Positions 47,235-59,191 of a stretch of DNA of 64,000 bases are shown here, piece after piece. The stretch spans positions 5,034 to 69,033 of the forward strand of contig KB309013.1 in the NCBI GenBank assembly GCA_000328365.1. The letters run 5' to 3'. The stretch comes from Capitella teleta (Eukaryota; Annelida; Polychaeta; Capitellidae). The first letter of the stretch is position 1; each line of letters begins with the position of its first letter. The position numbers were made by a program, and so were the translations under genes. The notes beneath the pieces were generated by a model. That model was not told the origin of the DNA. It was given only the letters and a program-made list of their open reading frames with translations, and searched no databases.

Positions 47235-47751
47235 CCCTGAGCAGGTGAATATCATATGAGAGCAGCTTTCTTTCTCTGCGTGTTCCTCCTGCACCGATTA
47301 TCGCCCATCTGCCTCGTGTGTTGCGATGGCTGAATTTGATGAGTCAGCAGTTCCTCTGCTTCATCACAATCCAGGTTATTTTCCTTCCGCCCAGAAGAGA
47401 GAGAAAAAATTGCATAAAAAGCAAGAGAAGCTGGGATTATCAATATGCGAACTTAAGAGAGGAGATTCGTGGCGTTTTGATTGATCAGTTTGGGCACTTT
47501 GCGGTTGCAATATTGTTCATTTACATCGATGCGTGTTCCAGACATTGCTTATGGCTGACGAGTCACATGGCTGAAAGAACAAATGCTGTAGTAAAAGTCC
47601 TTTTTATGTTTAGTATAATATTATATATATATTTTATTCGTATGCAGTTCTTAATCTTAATGCATTTATTTTACATTTATTTTATTTTATTTTTTGTTTT
47701 GTTTTAGTATTGATATAATATTTTTAATTAAGTGACTTTAATTTCCAACTG
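47235..47751. other. Upstream of the CUB/LDLa gene
   Basis: No TATA box close to the start codon. Open frames here have no domain. Confidence 0.35.
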
Positions 47752-47821
47752 GCCCGGCTAGCTCAGTCGGTGGAGACTCTTCATTGCAGTGACGTGGGTT
47801 CGATCTCAACGATACACGGTA
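47752..47821 (+). pseudogene. tRNA-Lys (CUU)-derived relic
   Basis: GCCCGGCTAGCTCAGTCGGT, then GAGACTCTT and CGTGGGTTCGATC follow animal tRNA-Lys(CUU) closely. Several bases of the D-arm are missing and the 3' end no longer pairs with the acceptor stem. It is a tRNA pseudogene or the head of a lost SINE. Confidence 0.7.
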
Positions 47822-48107
47822 AATTTTATAATTCGTTAAAATTATGTACTGGATGTATCGTTCTTGATGTTTGTTTTTCTTGTTTTTTTCTCTCGTTATT
47901 TAATCACCGGTATGATAGCTGTCAGCCTTAGAAAAACGAATTCCTCAACTCACTAACCACTAACGTCATAATGCATCATATACTAAGAAATTACAAACTT
48001 GAACGTCAGATATTCATAATTAACTTACAAACTCGATGTATCAAATAGCTTAGGAATTGAATAAAAGAATAAATCAAAAGAAATAAAAACGTAAAAAAAA
48101 AAATATT

Positions 48108-48196
48108 CATCTCCGGTGGGACTCGAACCCACAGCCTCCGAATATCTACTGATACCAACTAGAAGTCCGACGCGCTATCCATTGCGCCACGGAGAC
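48108..48196 (-). tRNA. tRNA-Arg (UCU) with intron
   Basis: Minus strand: acceptor GTCTCCG pairs with CGGAGAT (G1-U72 wobble). D-arm GCGCAATGGATAGCGC, anticodon stem TCGGA/TTCGG, anticodon TCT then A37, a 16-base intron, T-arm GTGGG-TTCGAGT-CCCAC. Mature length is 73, with G73. An intron in tRNA-Arg(UCU) is normal in animals. Confidence 0.93.
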
Positions 48197-48557
48197 AGCT
48201 GACAGAAATAGCAATAAAAGACACTATATACCTGCATTACAATCCTGTTGTGTAACATAACCATGTTGCTTTCTTGATGAAATCGAGCTATGAAGCATTT
48301 TATGTTCATTGTATGTAAACTGGAGCATCAACTTAATGTAATGCACGCTCTTTTAGGTGCGTTATGATTTACGGATATCCACAGAGAATGTTCAACGCTC
48401 AATGCTGTTTTGGCTTATCAAGGTGCGTTATGAATGCCAGTCATTCCGCTGATTGCCAGTACTTGCATAATCAGTAATTTAAGGTTATCTCTGCTATTAT
48501 TCGTCCGCACCGACCACAGCCTATTAAGCATAGGTGATGCACTATTCGTAGTAGATG
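48197..48557. other. Spacer with two copies of the GTGCGTTATGA word
   Basis: GGTGCGTTATGATTT at 48357 and GGTGCGTTATGAATG at 48422. No gene seen. Confidence 0.4.
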
Positions 48558-48559
48558 TA

Positions 48560-48793
48560 CGCGGGTTGTTCGAAAAGTTCTCGGCCTGAAATAGAACACG
48601 TTATTACAGACTTAGATAATGAACCTTTGACAGAGATATCGGTAGAAGTGCGCTCATTCAAACACGAAATATACCAGGAAAATAACAAATATACATGTGA
48701 TGTTGTGTATAGTTGTGCTATCTAACCTGCTGATTTCACGTCTCCAACATAGCGCATTCCATGTTTGACCGAGAACTTTCCGAACAACCCTCG
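48560..48793. mobile_element. Short mariner-type MITE
   Basis: CGCGGGTTGTTCGAAAAGTT on the left is inverted as AACTTTCCGAACAACCCTCG on the right, each flanked by TA (48558-48559 and 48794-48795). The TIR resembles those of mariner elements. At 234 bases it has no transposase. The minus-strand frame over it is not a gene. Confidence 0.8.
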
Positions 48794-51000
48794 TATTAGT
48801 AAAGTTTAGTATTTCATTTGCATCGTGAATTACAACCGCACGCGCTTTCGTCCTCAGATCCGATTTACGAAGACATATAATCGCTATTTTTATTTCTATG
48901 AAAACTTCAAACATGCTGATAAGACTCAATTCTACACAATAGAAAATTCAAACCATGTAATTTGACAGATGCATGTATTACATTTTAATTACATGTACTC
49001 AATTGTTGTTCATTATTAATTATGTAACATCCACCTGAATCTCACGCGATCACACAGAGGTAATCATTATTTTGTCTGTTCCATGAAATAAAAAGCGATA
49101 TTTACTAATATAATTAACTCTCCAGTGATTATATCAATTCTATTCTTACGCTCTATTTATAACACGTGATCAGTTCAATGCTCAATATATACTAGTATAT
49201 ATATACTTGATTCATCCAATATCTGCTCTTCAAGCTTCAACAGTTGCAGCCATTCATTGCTTGAATTGCAACAGGGTGTCAAAGGAAATCTTCATTACGG
49301 AAGCCATCTGTGAAGACTCAACTGTCACTTATCTTGTGCTAAATTATATTAGAATATGGTGCTCTGTGATTTAAGATAACTCTTCCCTGAGCCTCGAATC
49401 GTCAATGCAGACCACGCCTCGACTGGACATCAAAACTACCTCGATAATTCGCAACATGGAAATCTGAAAAACTGGGTCAAGGTGAGGGAACTCTTTTTAA
49501 GTTGTCTCTAATTATGTGAGTGAATGTGTTAAAGCGAGCACGCGATTTTACTAAGATTATCTGTATTATTGACAAGGCTACTATTCTAGTTACTCAATTA
49601 ATTTATCATTCAGTTGCAGAAAAATCTATTTTTGTGGGTGATGTTATCTGACTCTGAGATGCCTTAAGATAATCCTGCATAAATACTTATGATTAGGGGT
49701 TGTCCGTATTCTGTTGGATAATTAGTGATTTTAAGGAAGCTCTTTGTCTACTTTTATCTACTTTGAAAGTATGCCCCTTGTTAAAGTTTTAATTAATTTC
49801 ATAGTTCAGTGGTTTTCTGAATGCACTGTATTCTAGGTGAGGTCTTACCATTGTGGTTTTCAGAATGTTAAGAATACTTTGTGAGTTAGATTTGAGAAAG
49901 AAAATAACGATTCATAGTGTTTAAGGGAAAATTTTTAATTTAATTTTTCCCTATGTTACTTCACGTATTTTAAGGACAATTTCGGTAAGAAGTCTTGACT
50001 GGGGAAATTGACATCATGGGCTGCTGGTTCAGTCGTCACTTCTCATCAAGCTAATCACTCTATTCATACCGTGAATATAATTTTAAAACTGCTTTCTGTG
50101 AACTATTTTCTACTTTCACTTATTTTTTCACACTCTATACATGTTTAATTGGGTCTGAAATTTAAGAATTTAAGATATTGCTCACTGGTTACTTTGTATA
50201 TCTTAAGTTAAAAATTAATCCAAATTTGTAGATACACGTCAAAAAGGGAACTAGAGTTTCATATTTCTTAATGGCTTATACTGTTTTCGTGAACTTAAAA
50301 GTTATTTCCTAACGATAAATTCTACGTTATGTATCTTATCAGATAATCGATAATCGTCCATTTTTGATACACAGTCCTAATGATGACCCCTGGTTGTTTA
50401 TTCTTGCAAAGAGCAGACCCACTTAGCCCTTTTCTGGCCCAGGGCCCTCTTCTTGAATGCGTGAACTTTGCCTTTTCTCGATAGGTAAATTCAAATTAAT
50501 CAAATAGTTTCTCTGCTGCTGTCAAGATGTTCCTTTCATTAATCAAATTTTGAACCGATTTGCTAAGTTTTTACAGGGTATTGTTAAAAGCGTTAATATA
50601 TTTACTCGTTCCTGTCTTTCCTCTGTTTTATCAGGAAGCAAAACAGGAAGCCTATCTGTTTTAGTCTCAATGTTTCTTGTTTATGTTCAAAGCTCGGGAT
50701 ACCAAAGTTTCGGATCCCCGAGTATAATTTTACCGCAAAAACGCGGCAATTATTTTTTGTAGATGACTCCATGCAAAGTCTTGGTGGCGTCATCAGAGAT
50801 TTAATCCGTTTGCGAGATAGCAACGGATTAATTAATAACGGTTGGACAACCTGTGAATTTACCATGTTTCTCGAAGAACTTTGTTGTAATTAACATATTC
50901 TTCTTTTCATTTTATTCTACTTGTTGAATTTATTATTCTTTTGTTTGTTCTGTTCGTTCCCTAAATGAAATGCATGGATTACGCCCGTGTATGTATTTCG

Positions 51001-51050
51001 NNNNNNNNNNNNNNNNNNNNNNNNNNNNNNNNNNNNNNNNNNNNNNNNNN
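51001..51050. other. Assembly gap (50 N)
   Basis: Run of N directly before the TA microsatellite, which probably caused it. Confidence 1.
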
Positions 51051-51060
51051 TTCTATATAC

Positions 51061-51061
51061 G

Positions 51062-51160
<99 letters not shown>

Positions 51161-51279
51161 GATATATATATATATTCGATATATATATATATTCGATATA
51201 TATATATATTCGATTTATATATATATTCGATTTATATATATATTCGATTTATATATATATTCGATATATATATATATAT

Positions 51280-51332
<53 letters not shown>

Positions 51333-51335
51333 TTT
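51061..51335. repeat. (TA)n microsatellite with ATTCGATTTATATAT higher-order units
   Basis: A pure TA run, then about ten blocks of TATATATATTCGATATA or TATATATATTCGATTTA, then TA again. The Tyr/Ile open frames over it are artefacts. Confidence 0.95.
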
Positions 51336-52496
51336 ATACTATATATCGTTGATAACCACGACCAAAGAATATAGACTATATGAGTTCTTTTAAATATAAC
51401 AAACAACAACAACGACAAACTACAAGCTCTGTTTAATTAATCACTCAACAATGATGACAATAACCGGAGACAACGAAATATATATACAATTGAATTACTA
51501 GTGACAATCACTGAATAAAAAGGTCCAAGCTGTATAAAGATATATTGTACGAAAAATAGACCTTGTGCAGCCAATAAAATATTATATGATTAATTAATCG
51601 TCATGGTGATTTTGTAAATTATGTTTATGATTTAAAATAATTGTTTCATCTGGACAGTAGGATGCTCACAAATAGCTGAGAATACATCCGGGAAAACTGC
51701 TTATCTTATCCTATCTTTATATGGTACAGGTAAAGTGGATATCCATTCATGGATATTTTACTGTATCGTACCCCAACAGTCTTTCCTGCCGTACAGTAAC
51801 TACTTGAAATATCGGGTGGATTAGTAGGCTCTGACTGTATTCGTGATTTATGATGCAATATCATATAAGATGGCTTCACTCGTTCCACTCTTGATATTGC
51901 AATACTATTGTAAATCTGAATAATAATAAAATAGTATATGAAATGTCTCTGATCTCATGCAAGGGTCATGGCAATCTGAGATTGGCCATATCATCTGTAT
52001 ATGTCGCTCCATGCCATCTACATCTGACTGTAGATGTAGTCTTCGCCATACGGGGCTCACGGGCCACCTGTGCAGGAGCGATGTTCAATGGCTCGCAACG
52101 AAGTACTGAGTTGACCTTCGGCTTCATCCTTCTTGGGCGTCGTTCGTTGCTGCTTCTTCTGTCTGTCCGCTATGCTTGAGGGTTTGGGATGCCCCCTTTC
52201 GATCGAGCCATTCACCAGTACCTCAAGGCATCTTACAGGGTACGTTAGTTGGATCCGAACAATATCGTGTTTTAACTATCCGTCCGTCAAAACACCGATC
52301 CAGATAAATTCGATTCTTCGAAAAATGGAAAGAGTACATTCGATCCATTTTTCGAAGATTCTGTTGTTTTTCTCTAAACAAAATTAAAGGTCAAAGGTCG
52401 ACACTTGGTAATTAACGTGCGGTTCTTTTTTAAGTGTATGTTGTGATCCGTGGAGAAGCTCAAAACTACGCTTGGTCTCGTATAGCGAATATAATA

Positions 52497-53226
52497 CAGT
52501 AAAACCCCGCTAACTCGAATTTGAAGGGACCAGCGAAAACACTTCGACGAAGAGGGTTTTCGACGAATCGGGGTTTTCGAATTCTCAACATTTTGGTAAC
52601 GTTATGATCTATAAGATGACGTTATGATAGCGTATTGATCTCAAATTACGTTATGATGGCATAATGACCTACCCTTGAACACTTTGAAGCTAGCTACCAA
52701 CACATGAAAAAAAAAAAAAATTAAAAAGATTTGTTTGCGTTGTTTACTACAAAATATACAAAATCGGCCCAGAGAGGGGGGATATTCTTTGTTCTTGCCG
52801 CCTTGAATCACAGCATCAACGCCTCTTCCATGTCCGGGTATTCACACAACCTCGCTCGCTTCCTGTCACCTCCACTCTCTCTGTAACGCGCTTGAATCTG
52901 CATCAATGCGAGAGGTGACAAGCGAGTCGAACTCTGTTTGTGAACGATTGTCCAAAACAGTAAACAGAGTTGCGTTAATTACAATTAGCGAAAGGGTTCT
53001 TTGATTAAAAAAAAAAAAAAAAAAAAAAACTTCGACGAATACCATTCGATTTTGCTCAAGGGACCGAAAAATATGTTCGAGAAACAGGGTTTTTCGACGA
53101 AGCGGGGTTCGAGGAATCCCAGCTATCTGTAATGCTAAAGTATAGGGGAGTCGTCGGGACTTTGAAAACACTTCGACGAAGAGGGGTCTTAGAGTTATCC
53201 GTTTTCGAGTTAGCGGGGTTTTACTG
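52497..53226. mobile_element. pogo/Tigger-type MITE, 730 bp
   Basis: CAGTAAAACCCCGCTAACTC at the left end is inverted as GAGTTAGCGGGGTTTTACTG at the right, flanked by TA (52495-52496 and 53227-53228). CAGT-starting, C-rich TIRs with TA targets are typical of pogo/Tigger elements. Subterminal copies of CTTCGACGAA(G/T) and GCGGGGTT repeat inside. No transposase is present. A 20-base A-run sits inside. Confidence 0.85.
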
Positions 53227-53672
53227 TACAGAATTAATATAGAACTAGTAAAATTGAAAACATAGTTTTTTCCTTTTAGTTGTGTCATCCGCGGTTTTGT
53301 TTCCTTGTCTTAATCTGAGGTTATTTTCGCCGGGAGGCTGACTGGATATTTCGAGCATCCATGTGAGCTCCGTGGGCGCCGAGCTATCCTGCAACTCCAC
53401 CCTACGTTCACTTTAGAATCAAGGGGGCCGTCTACGTAATTGTTGCCTCTACATGTGTTCAACTCTTCGGAACTATTTTATCGCAACTAAATAACATGCA
53501 CCGAGTTAGTTACAGTGACGGTGACTCAAATGAACAAAGTAGGTCGGTGTGAATATTTCAGTAGTCATCAGATATTAACATTTGCTGACGAGGCAATAAT
53601 CATTTGATCAAAGGCTGCTAAACATCTTATCCGAAGTTGATGTGAAGAGCACTTGTGTGTGATTATGATAAC

Positions 53673-53680
53673 TATATAAG
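53673..53680 (+). promoter_or_regulatory. TATA box of the macroglobulin-like gene
   Basis: TATATAAG lies 35 bases before the ATG at 53715. If it works at the usual 30-base distance, transcription starts near 53705 and the 5' leader is only about ten bases. Confidence 0.6.
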
Positions 53681-53714
53681 TGAGATGTGTTTCAATTACA
53701 CACATCGCTTCAGC

Positions 53715-56700
53715 ATGGCTTTTCTCATACTCTTCACAACCATACTGTGCCCCTTGGCAGTAGATGTGGTACTTGCAGTACCTGTGGTGGGTGCGACTAC
53801 GTGAGTACTCGGTGTGCTGTTTACTCTCGTCTTACTTGATACATTTCTAAGGTTCGGATAGTTTTTAGAAATGCTTTCATGCGTGCTATTTTTCTCCACA
53901 GATCGTTCTTTGCTGTCACGCAAAACATTTTGTTCTCGGGGGATGCATACCTGGTCCCAGTTAAAGTTAAAGACCTTGGTGAACCGGTGACCTTGCGTGT
54001 TGACCTCTTGACCTCTGACATCATTGCAAGTGTGGACCATGAGATATCTGAAGATGGCCTCTACACGCTTGTTCTACAGGTGAACTATTGTCAGTGATTA
54101 TTTGTTTTACCTGGATATTCTGCGACCTCATTTAGTTCCTAATGACATGAATTATTTATTCATTAACTTAATATCACAGGTCCCTTCCTCTCTGGAGGCA
54201 GCTGATCATTTCATCAGCGTAAAAGCTTTTCGATCTGATGAAGTCATCTTTGAACAAAGTTCCAAAGTTCGAGTGGAAGTTACCTTGGCTTCGTTTTTTG
54301 TTGAAACTGAAAAACCAGTCTACCAACCCGGGCAACAAGGTGGGTGAAAGGAACGCCCCCAGCGGTCGCTGATTTGCTTATTTCTGCAGTTTACTTTTGG
54401 ATTTATGGCATGAACAAGAATCTTCTGCCAAACACTGACAAATATGATGAGATTTTCGTTTTTGATCCAAATGATGAGCTGATCTTTGGCTGGTACGATG
54501 AGACTCCCAGCGCCGAAGGTTGAAGTATCAATGAAATATGCCACGTAAGTCAAGGTGAATTACTATTGCAGGGGTTGTTGAAAGGAATTTCAACTTGGGA
54601 ACAAGCAACCAGGCTATTGAAGGCAACTGGAGAATTCACGTGACGAGGGGGGTGCGTATTCACTCAGTGGCAGATTTATTCATAAAGGGCTTTTGTCTTT
54701 CTTCAGAATTTGCAGAAAGACTACAATTTCAGAGTGGTCAACGCAAGTGAGTTCTCAAATGCTTCCTCCAGACGCCTGATATTCTTGTAATGTATACACT
54801 ACAGCCTCTTATCCTGATAATCTGGAGTTTGTGAATGTCTCAATGCCCATCAAAGTGTTTGAAGACGAGGATCTCTGGGGTTTTGTGACTGCGAAGTATG
54901 TTAACTTTTCAATTTCCTCTCCCAAGAAAAACATTTTAAACATCGCCATAACAGGAATTCTACGGGCGGACTTATTTCGGGAATTTGCCATGTAAATCTT
55001 CTCATTCGCTTGGATGGAGAAGAAAAGGGAAATATATCTACTTTCTATGAGCCAGTGAGACAACATCTCGTGAACCTTTATGAACTTATCGGTTGAGTTT
55101 CTCCACAGTTCAATGGCGAAGCGCCATTTCGGTTCACGATGGATGAAATTCGCGAGGCAATCAACAGATACAGCGCCGTTGGAGCTGAGCTTTATGTTGA
55201 GGCGTATGTCGAAGGTCACCTTCCAGTTGGTTGGGCATTGGCCCCTGTCCTCGCAGAAGATCTCGTTGTTCATCTCATCGGTGACTCAGCCAGAACTCTG
55301 AAACCCAACCAGGAGCTCAACATCCAAGTACGAGTGACCGTCCATAAAATCGTCGAAGATAATTTCTCTAGTGTCCATGTTATAATTATGTGATTGCTTC
55401 ACGTGAGTAGTCTGTCTATTTTCTAGTTTGCAGTTTCTCGGTCTGACGGGTCACGTGCTCCGCGAGCGATTGGTCGATTGTTGACCATTCAAGGCAATGA
55501 ACACTCGTTGGATGGAACTAACGCACCCTTTCAAGGGAACATAATCGTAAATCTGCAAGGTGTGGCTACATCAAACTACGTTGTTGGAAGTCAAGCGTAT
55601 TCCCTGGAGATGACTGTGTGTATGTTGTAATCGAAACCATGTGATTGATTCGGGATCTTTGCAGGCTTTCTTCCCTGGTCAAGTGTCCCATGCTTCTGTT
55701 TCAGCGACCAGAATGCATTCAGAGACTAACAGTTATGTCCAGCTTACCATCGAAGATTCCCACCCGAAGGTTCGCTTTTTGCATGTTCAATTTAGAGTAC
55801 AAAACCATCGTAATGCATGCGTTTGCAAAATGTCGGTGTCTGTTCAGGTCGGTGACGACGTAAAGTTTTCGTTCTTGGTGACGGGGAACGCCAATGAAAA
55901 TGACTTCACATATGTGGTAAGATACCCTAAATGTTTAATGTAAAAGATTGCATAATGTTTCACAGGTCATGTCAGGAGGGAAGGTCCTCGAAGCGGACGA
56001 GGTCTCCGGTCTGACGTTTTCAGTTGCCATGAAGCGGGAGATGTTCCCTGAGTGTCAGGTGCTTGTTTATTCACAACACGATGGAGAAACTCTCGCTGAC
56101 TCCGTCTCATTCCACGTAACCGCTGATCACTTGAATTCAGTGAGTCTTTTGATGAATAAAAGTGCCAATATTCATGGCATGAGTGTTCGCAGGTGCAGCT
56201 GAAAGAGGGCACAGTAGTTCAAGATCGCCTTGAGGTGAATGTCACAGCTGAACCGCATTCTTATGTGGCGGGTAGTATGGTACACCATGACCTCTACAGT
56301 CGAGGTATCTCACCTTTCATTCAACCTCTGGATGTGAGTGTTAAGATTATATCAATTATTAAAATTCGTTCGTTATTTTGTGATGTTCCAGATCGACGAA
56401 GCAATGTCTTCTCTTGATACCAATGCAAGCAGAAAACATGTTTGGAAAACCGATGGTCGTTGGCAGGAAGCCGTGCACTTCCCAGCGCCATCACCGGCCA
56501 TGGATGTCTCTAAAGTTTTCAAGGTGTGGAAAATCCTGATCCAAATCTTAGCTTTCTACAATGATCTTCTTATCAGTACCTGGATTTGAACACGATGAGT
56601 TCGGATGCTGTGTGGGAAGTGAGCCGTACGTATTGATCACTTGTTGTTCTCTATTTAATTCTTTCTCCTGCTTAGATACCTGCAATGCATCTCTTGGCTG

Positions 56701-57266
56701 GTTCCCTTGCATGGATCTAACGTGTTTCCATGACGAACACCGTTGTCATGGATACAACGTCTGTCGAGATAGGCAGGATGAAATGGGATGTGAGTCTTAG
56801 TAGGAATGTGCCCCACCTCATAATGTTATCCGCTCAATGGATTCTCAGTCATTTTGGAGCACAAATACGTGAAATAAACATTCAATGCTCTATTCATTTG
56901 GCCCCAGAATCATGACGTTTTTTTTTTCTTTTTTTTTTTTTTTTCTGAAGTTTAATTTCCCTTTGCTAGGCGTCTACGAGATTTCTGACCAACACACTCC
57001 GGTCGATCAACGCACGCAGATTCTGGATCAACACACAGAGGAAGGAATTCCGTGGATAATTCGTAGCACAGAGTGAGATCGGTCCGTGTGTCTGATTAAT
57101 TATCATAATTTATTCCCTCCTCGCCAGCGAAAACGGAGAAGGGATCCTGAGAGTGCACGTCCGTGATGAGCAGACCACGTGGGTCTCATCCGGCACTGCT
57201 GCTGACGTCACATCCGGTTACGGATTTCAGTCCAGTCCGGCAGTGTTGAACATTCCGTCCAATTGA
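53715..57266 (+). CDS. Alpha-2-macroglobulin family protein with LDLa, lacking thioester half
   Basis: Exons: 53715-53800, 53902-54079, 54180-54339, 54390-54518, 54572-54651, 54707-54746, 54805-54895, 54955-55054, 55109-55327, 55427-55615, 55665-55769, 55848-55916, 55966-56139, 56193-56333, 56392-56523, 56577-56625, 56676-56789, 56970-57072, 57128-57266. Phases agree; 765 codons. The signal peptide MAFLILFTTILCPLAVDVVL implies secretion. MG1 is residues 29-125; MG2 begins FFVETEKPVYQPGQQ, the family hallmark; MG3-MG6 follow. Residues 649-686 are a six-cysteine LDLa module (CHGYNVCRDRQDEMGC), as in MCR-type members. The last exon reads RVHVRDEQTTWVSSGTA, the start of the A2M/MG7 region, then stops. 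No GCGEQ thioester, CUB-like or receptor domain follows. AATAAA lies 53 bases past the stop, so the short form looks like the real transcript. CD109/TEP/MCR relative; function unknown. Confidence 0.85.
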
Positions 57267-57318
57267 ATCTGTTCATAATTCACACTCCGTTTAGTTCGTT
57301 TGGTCGTGTTTATTGAAC

Positions 57319-57324
57319 AATAAA
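57319..57324 (+). promoter_or_regulatory. Poly(A) signal of the macroglobulin-like gene
   Basis: AATAAA at the expected place after the stop at 57264-57266. Confidence 0.65.
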
Positions 57325-58256
57325 AGAACCAGCTGTAAGCTCTACGTGTTTATGAATGTTTTGAAATTTTAGACCTACTACAAGTAATGTAACAACTTGG
57401 CGGCTGTTTAGTTCATATAAATTACTCACTTGCGACATTTACTTGCTGTGTTGCATCAGGACTGGCCTACTTGCCGACTTTGTGATTCTCGTACATTCAC
57501 GTGCATGTATAATTGTGCTTAAATTATAAGAATAGTCTGACTGTATGCTATCAACATCACGACTAGATGTGTAGATTAAAGTATCAGCCAGGCATGATTG
57601 GAGAGTTGAATAGAGTTTTAGCTGTTTACAGACGACAAATAAGTCACCAGCATGTATACCGCACTAGGAAGATATTGCATAAAATATTAAAATGATATTA
57701 ACTTTCATTTATTTACATATTACTATTATTGGTACCCGCAATTAAAACTTAGATAAATATTAATTTCATCAAGACTTTCAATTTATAGACGTACCTGTCC
57801 ACAGACTGTGCTAATAGTTTAATATAACACGAAAGCTGCGAATTTTTTTCTAAGACTATTCTTTGAAATGAAACACCCGGCGCACGAGGGCCACTTGAAC
57901 AGCTCAGCAGTTGAATAACAAAAGAAGACATTGTTTACTCTCGCGTCTTGTTCATTGTTCTTTAGATGGCTGGAGCATCTGTTGCAATACGTTTTAAATC
58001 ACTTGAGTTATAACTCTACATCTTCGCACTCTGCGAGATTCGTCCTTGCAAAAATATGCGCAGTTATTAGTTAGTGTCGGTCGTTATGAAATCCGCAGTT
58101 TGTAAGTTATTTCACAGTACTTAACAAGCATACATTATTAAAGTCTACGGAGACCATACAAGCAGTACAACATTTCACATACCGTCGGAAGTTGTACTAA
58201 GTTAGTACCAGCTGTTTTATGAAGGCTGGCTAATTGTGCCGAATGCTGCGATCATT
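57325..58256. other. Intergenic spacer
   Basis: No gene seen, and no continuation of the macroglobulin thioester half is visible in any frame. Confidence 0.5.
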
Positions 58257-58280
58257 AAAACCGAAACCGAAAATAGGAAA
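58257..58280 (+). promoter_or_regulatory. IRF/ISRE-like element 1
   Basis: AACCGAAACCGAAAATAGG contains GAAACCGAAA, a perfect GAAANNGAAA match to interferon-regulatory-factor sites, about 0.93 kb before the UNC93A-like start codon. Confidence 0.4.
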
Positions 58281-58683
58281 TAAGCAGACGACATTTGGTG
58301 CAATTGGCGCGCAATTTCGCTCCCGTTCTTGGAATGAGGATATCCATCACTAAGGGCGTGGTCACGTGAGCATCCCTGTCTGCAGTTGAAGGCGATCCTT
58401 TCACCAGGAGTGGAAGGGAAATCCCCCTCAAGTGTCAAAGCTGCTTAAGTCTCTTGTAAATTTCAACGTTTCATTAGTTGTTATCACTTTTACGGGTAGG
58501 TAATCAAAAGTTTTATATTTTACATTTTTAAGATCACTATTTGATCATTTGATAATGGAATTTTGTAAAAACAAAAACAAAAAACAACTGAATCAGACCT
58601 CTTCTCATTGGCGCCACACTAATTCACTCGTACGATCCCAAATGCAAATTTGCAATGCAGAAATCCGTATTGCCCGTGACTAA

Positions 58684-58736
58684 TATAAAACCTGCTCTAA
58701 CTGTTCCTAGAAGCCGCGTGCCGTGAAAGTGAAACT
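58684..58736 (+). promoter_or_regulatory. TATA-like box and ISRE-like element 2
   Basis: TATAAAA at 58684-58690 is followed at 58725-58736 by GAAAGTGAAACT, a full ISRE consensus. A plausible 5' exon would run from about 58715 to a GTAGGT donor at 58953, spliced to CTTTCCAAG|T at 59188 just before the UNC93A-like ATG. Confidence 0.4.
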
Positions 58737-59191
58737 CCACCAATGAAACGCGTCCTCTGGAATCAAATAACAACAAGGCCGTCGGCTAAACCGCTTTGTG
58801 TTCTAGCCAATCTATCTAAATTGTTGAGCTCAAGTTACAAGCTACGAGCTGAGCTCTGAAAAATAACGCACCGACAAACGAGAGAGGCGTCACTGCTTGT
58901 GCGGCGGAGTGTGCATTGGTAACTAGTTCTGGTTGCAAGTTGAATTTTGCCGGTAGGTTTAGATCTATTATTATTATTATCTATTATTACTTATTCTGTG
59001 TAATGTGATTAATCGGTATAATATTGCATCCTTTTAATCGTTTATATTTATAATTTACACGAATCCTAGACAATGATATAAAATACCTGACTTTGACTAA
59101 CATTTCCTTTTTTTTTTCCTAATTGTTTCAATGCATTACATAAGTGGGAAGTGAATGTGATCTTCCGATTCGTTGTTTCTTTCCAAGTGAC

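Larger units (their letters stand above)
48796..52494. other. Spacer, AT-rich, no gene recognised
   Basis: A TATATATA box (49198-49205) is followed by a possible non-coding exon ending at GTCAAG|GTGAGG near 49482, with no coding sequence to support it. The region also holds the 50-base gap and a large TA microsatellite. Confidence 0.35.

Noticed and set aside
50965-51393. Open frames of Tyr-Ile repeats
   Set aside because: They read through the N gap and the TA microsatellite.
54809-55273. 154-codon minus-strand frame
   Set aside because: It is the shadow of macroglobulin-gene exons on the plus strand.
56577-56618. Donor GAA|GTGAGC for the macroglobulin exon before the LDLa exon
   Set aside because: It puts the LDLa exon out of frame. 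The donor seven bases later (AGCC|GTACGT) keeps all six LDLa cysteines.
59144-59191. Upstream extension of the UNC93A-like protein from a GTG
   Set aside because: GTG starts are not normal in animals; the first ATG in frame is 59192 and a TAA sits at 59141.
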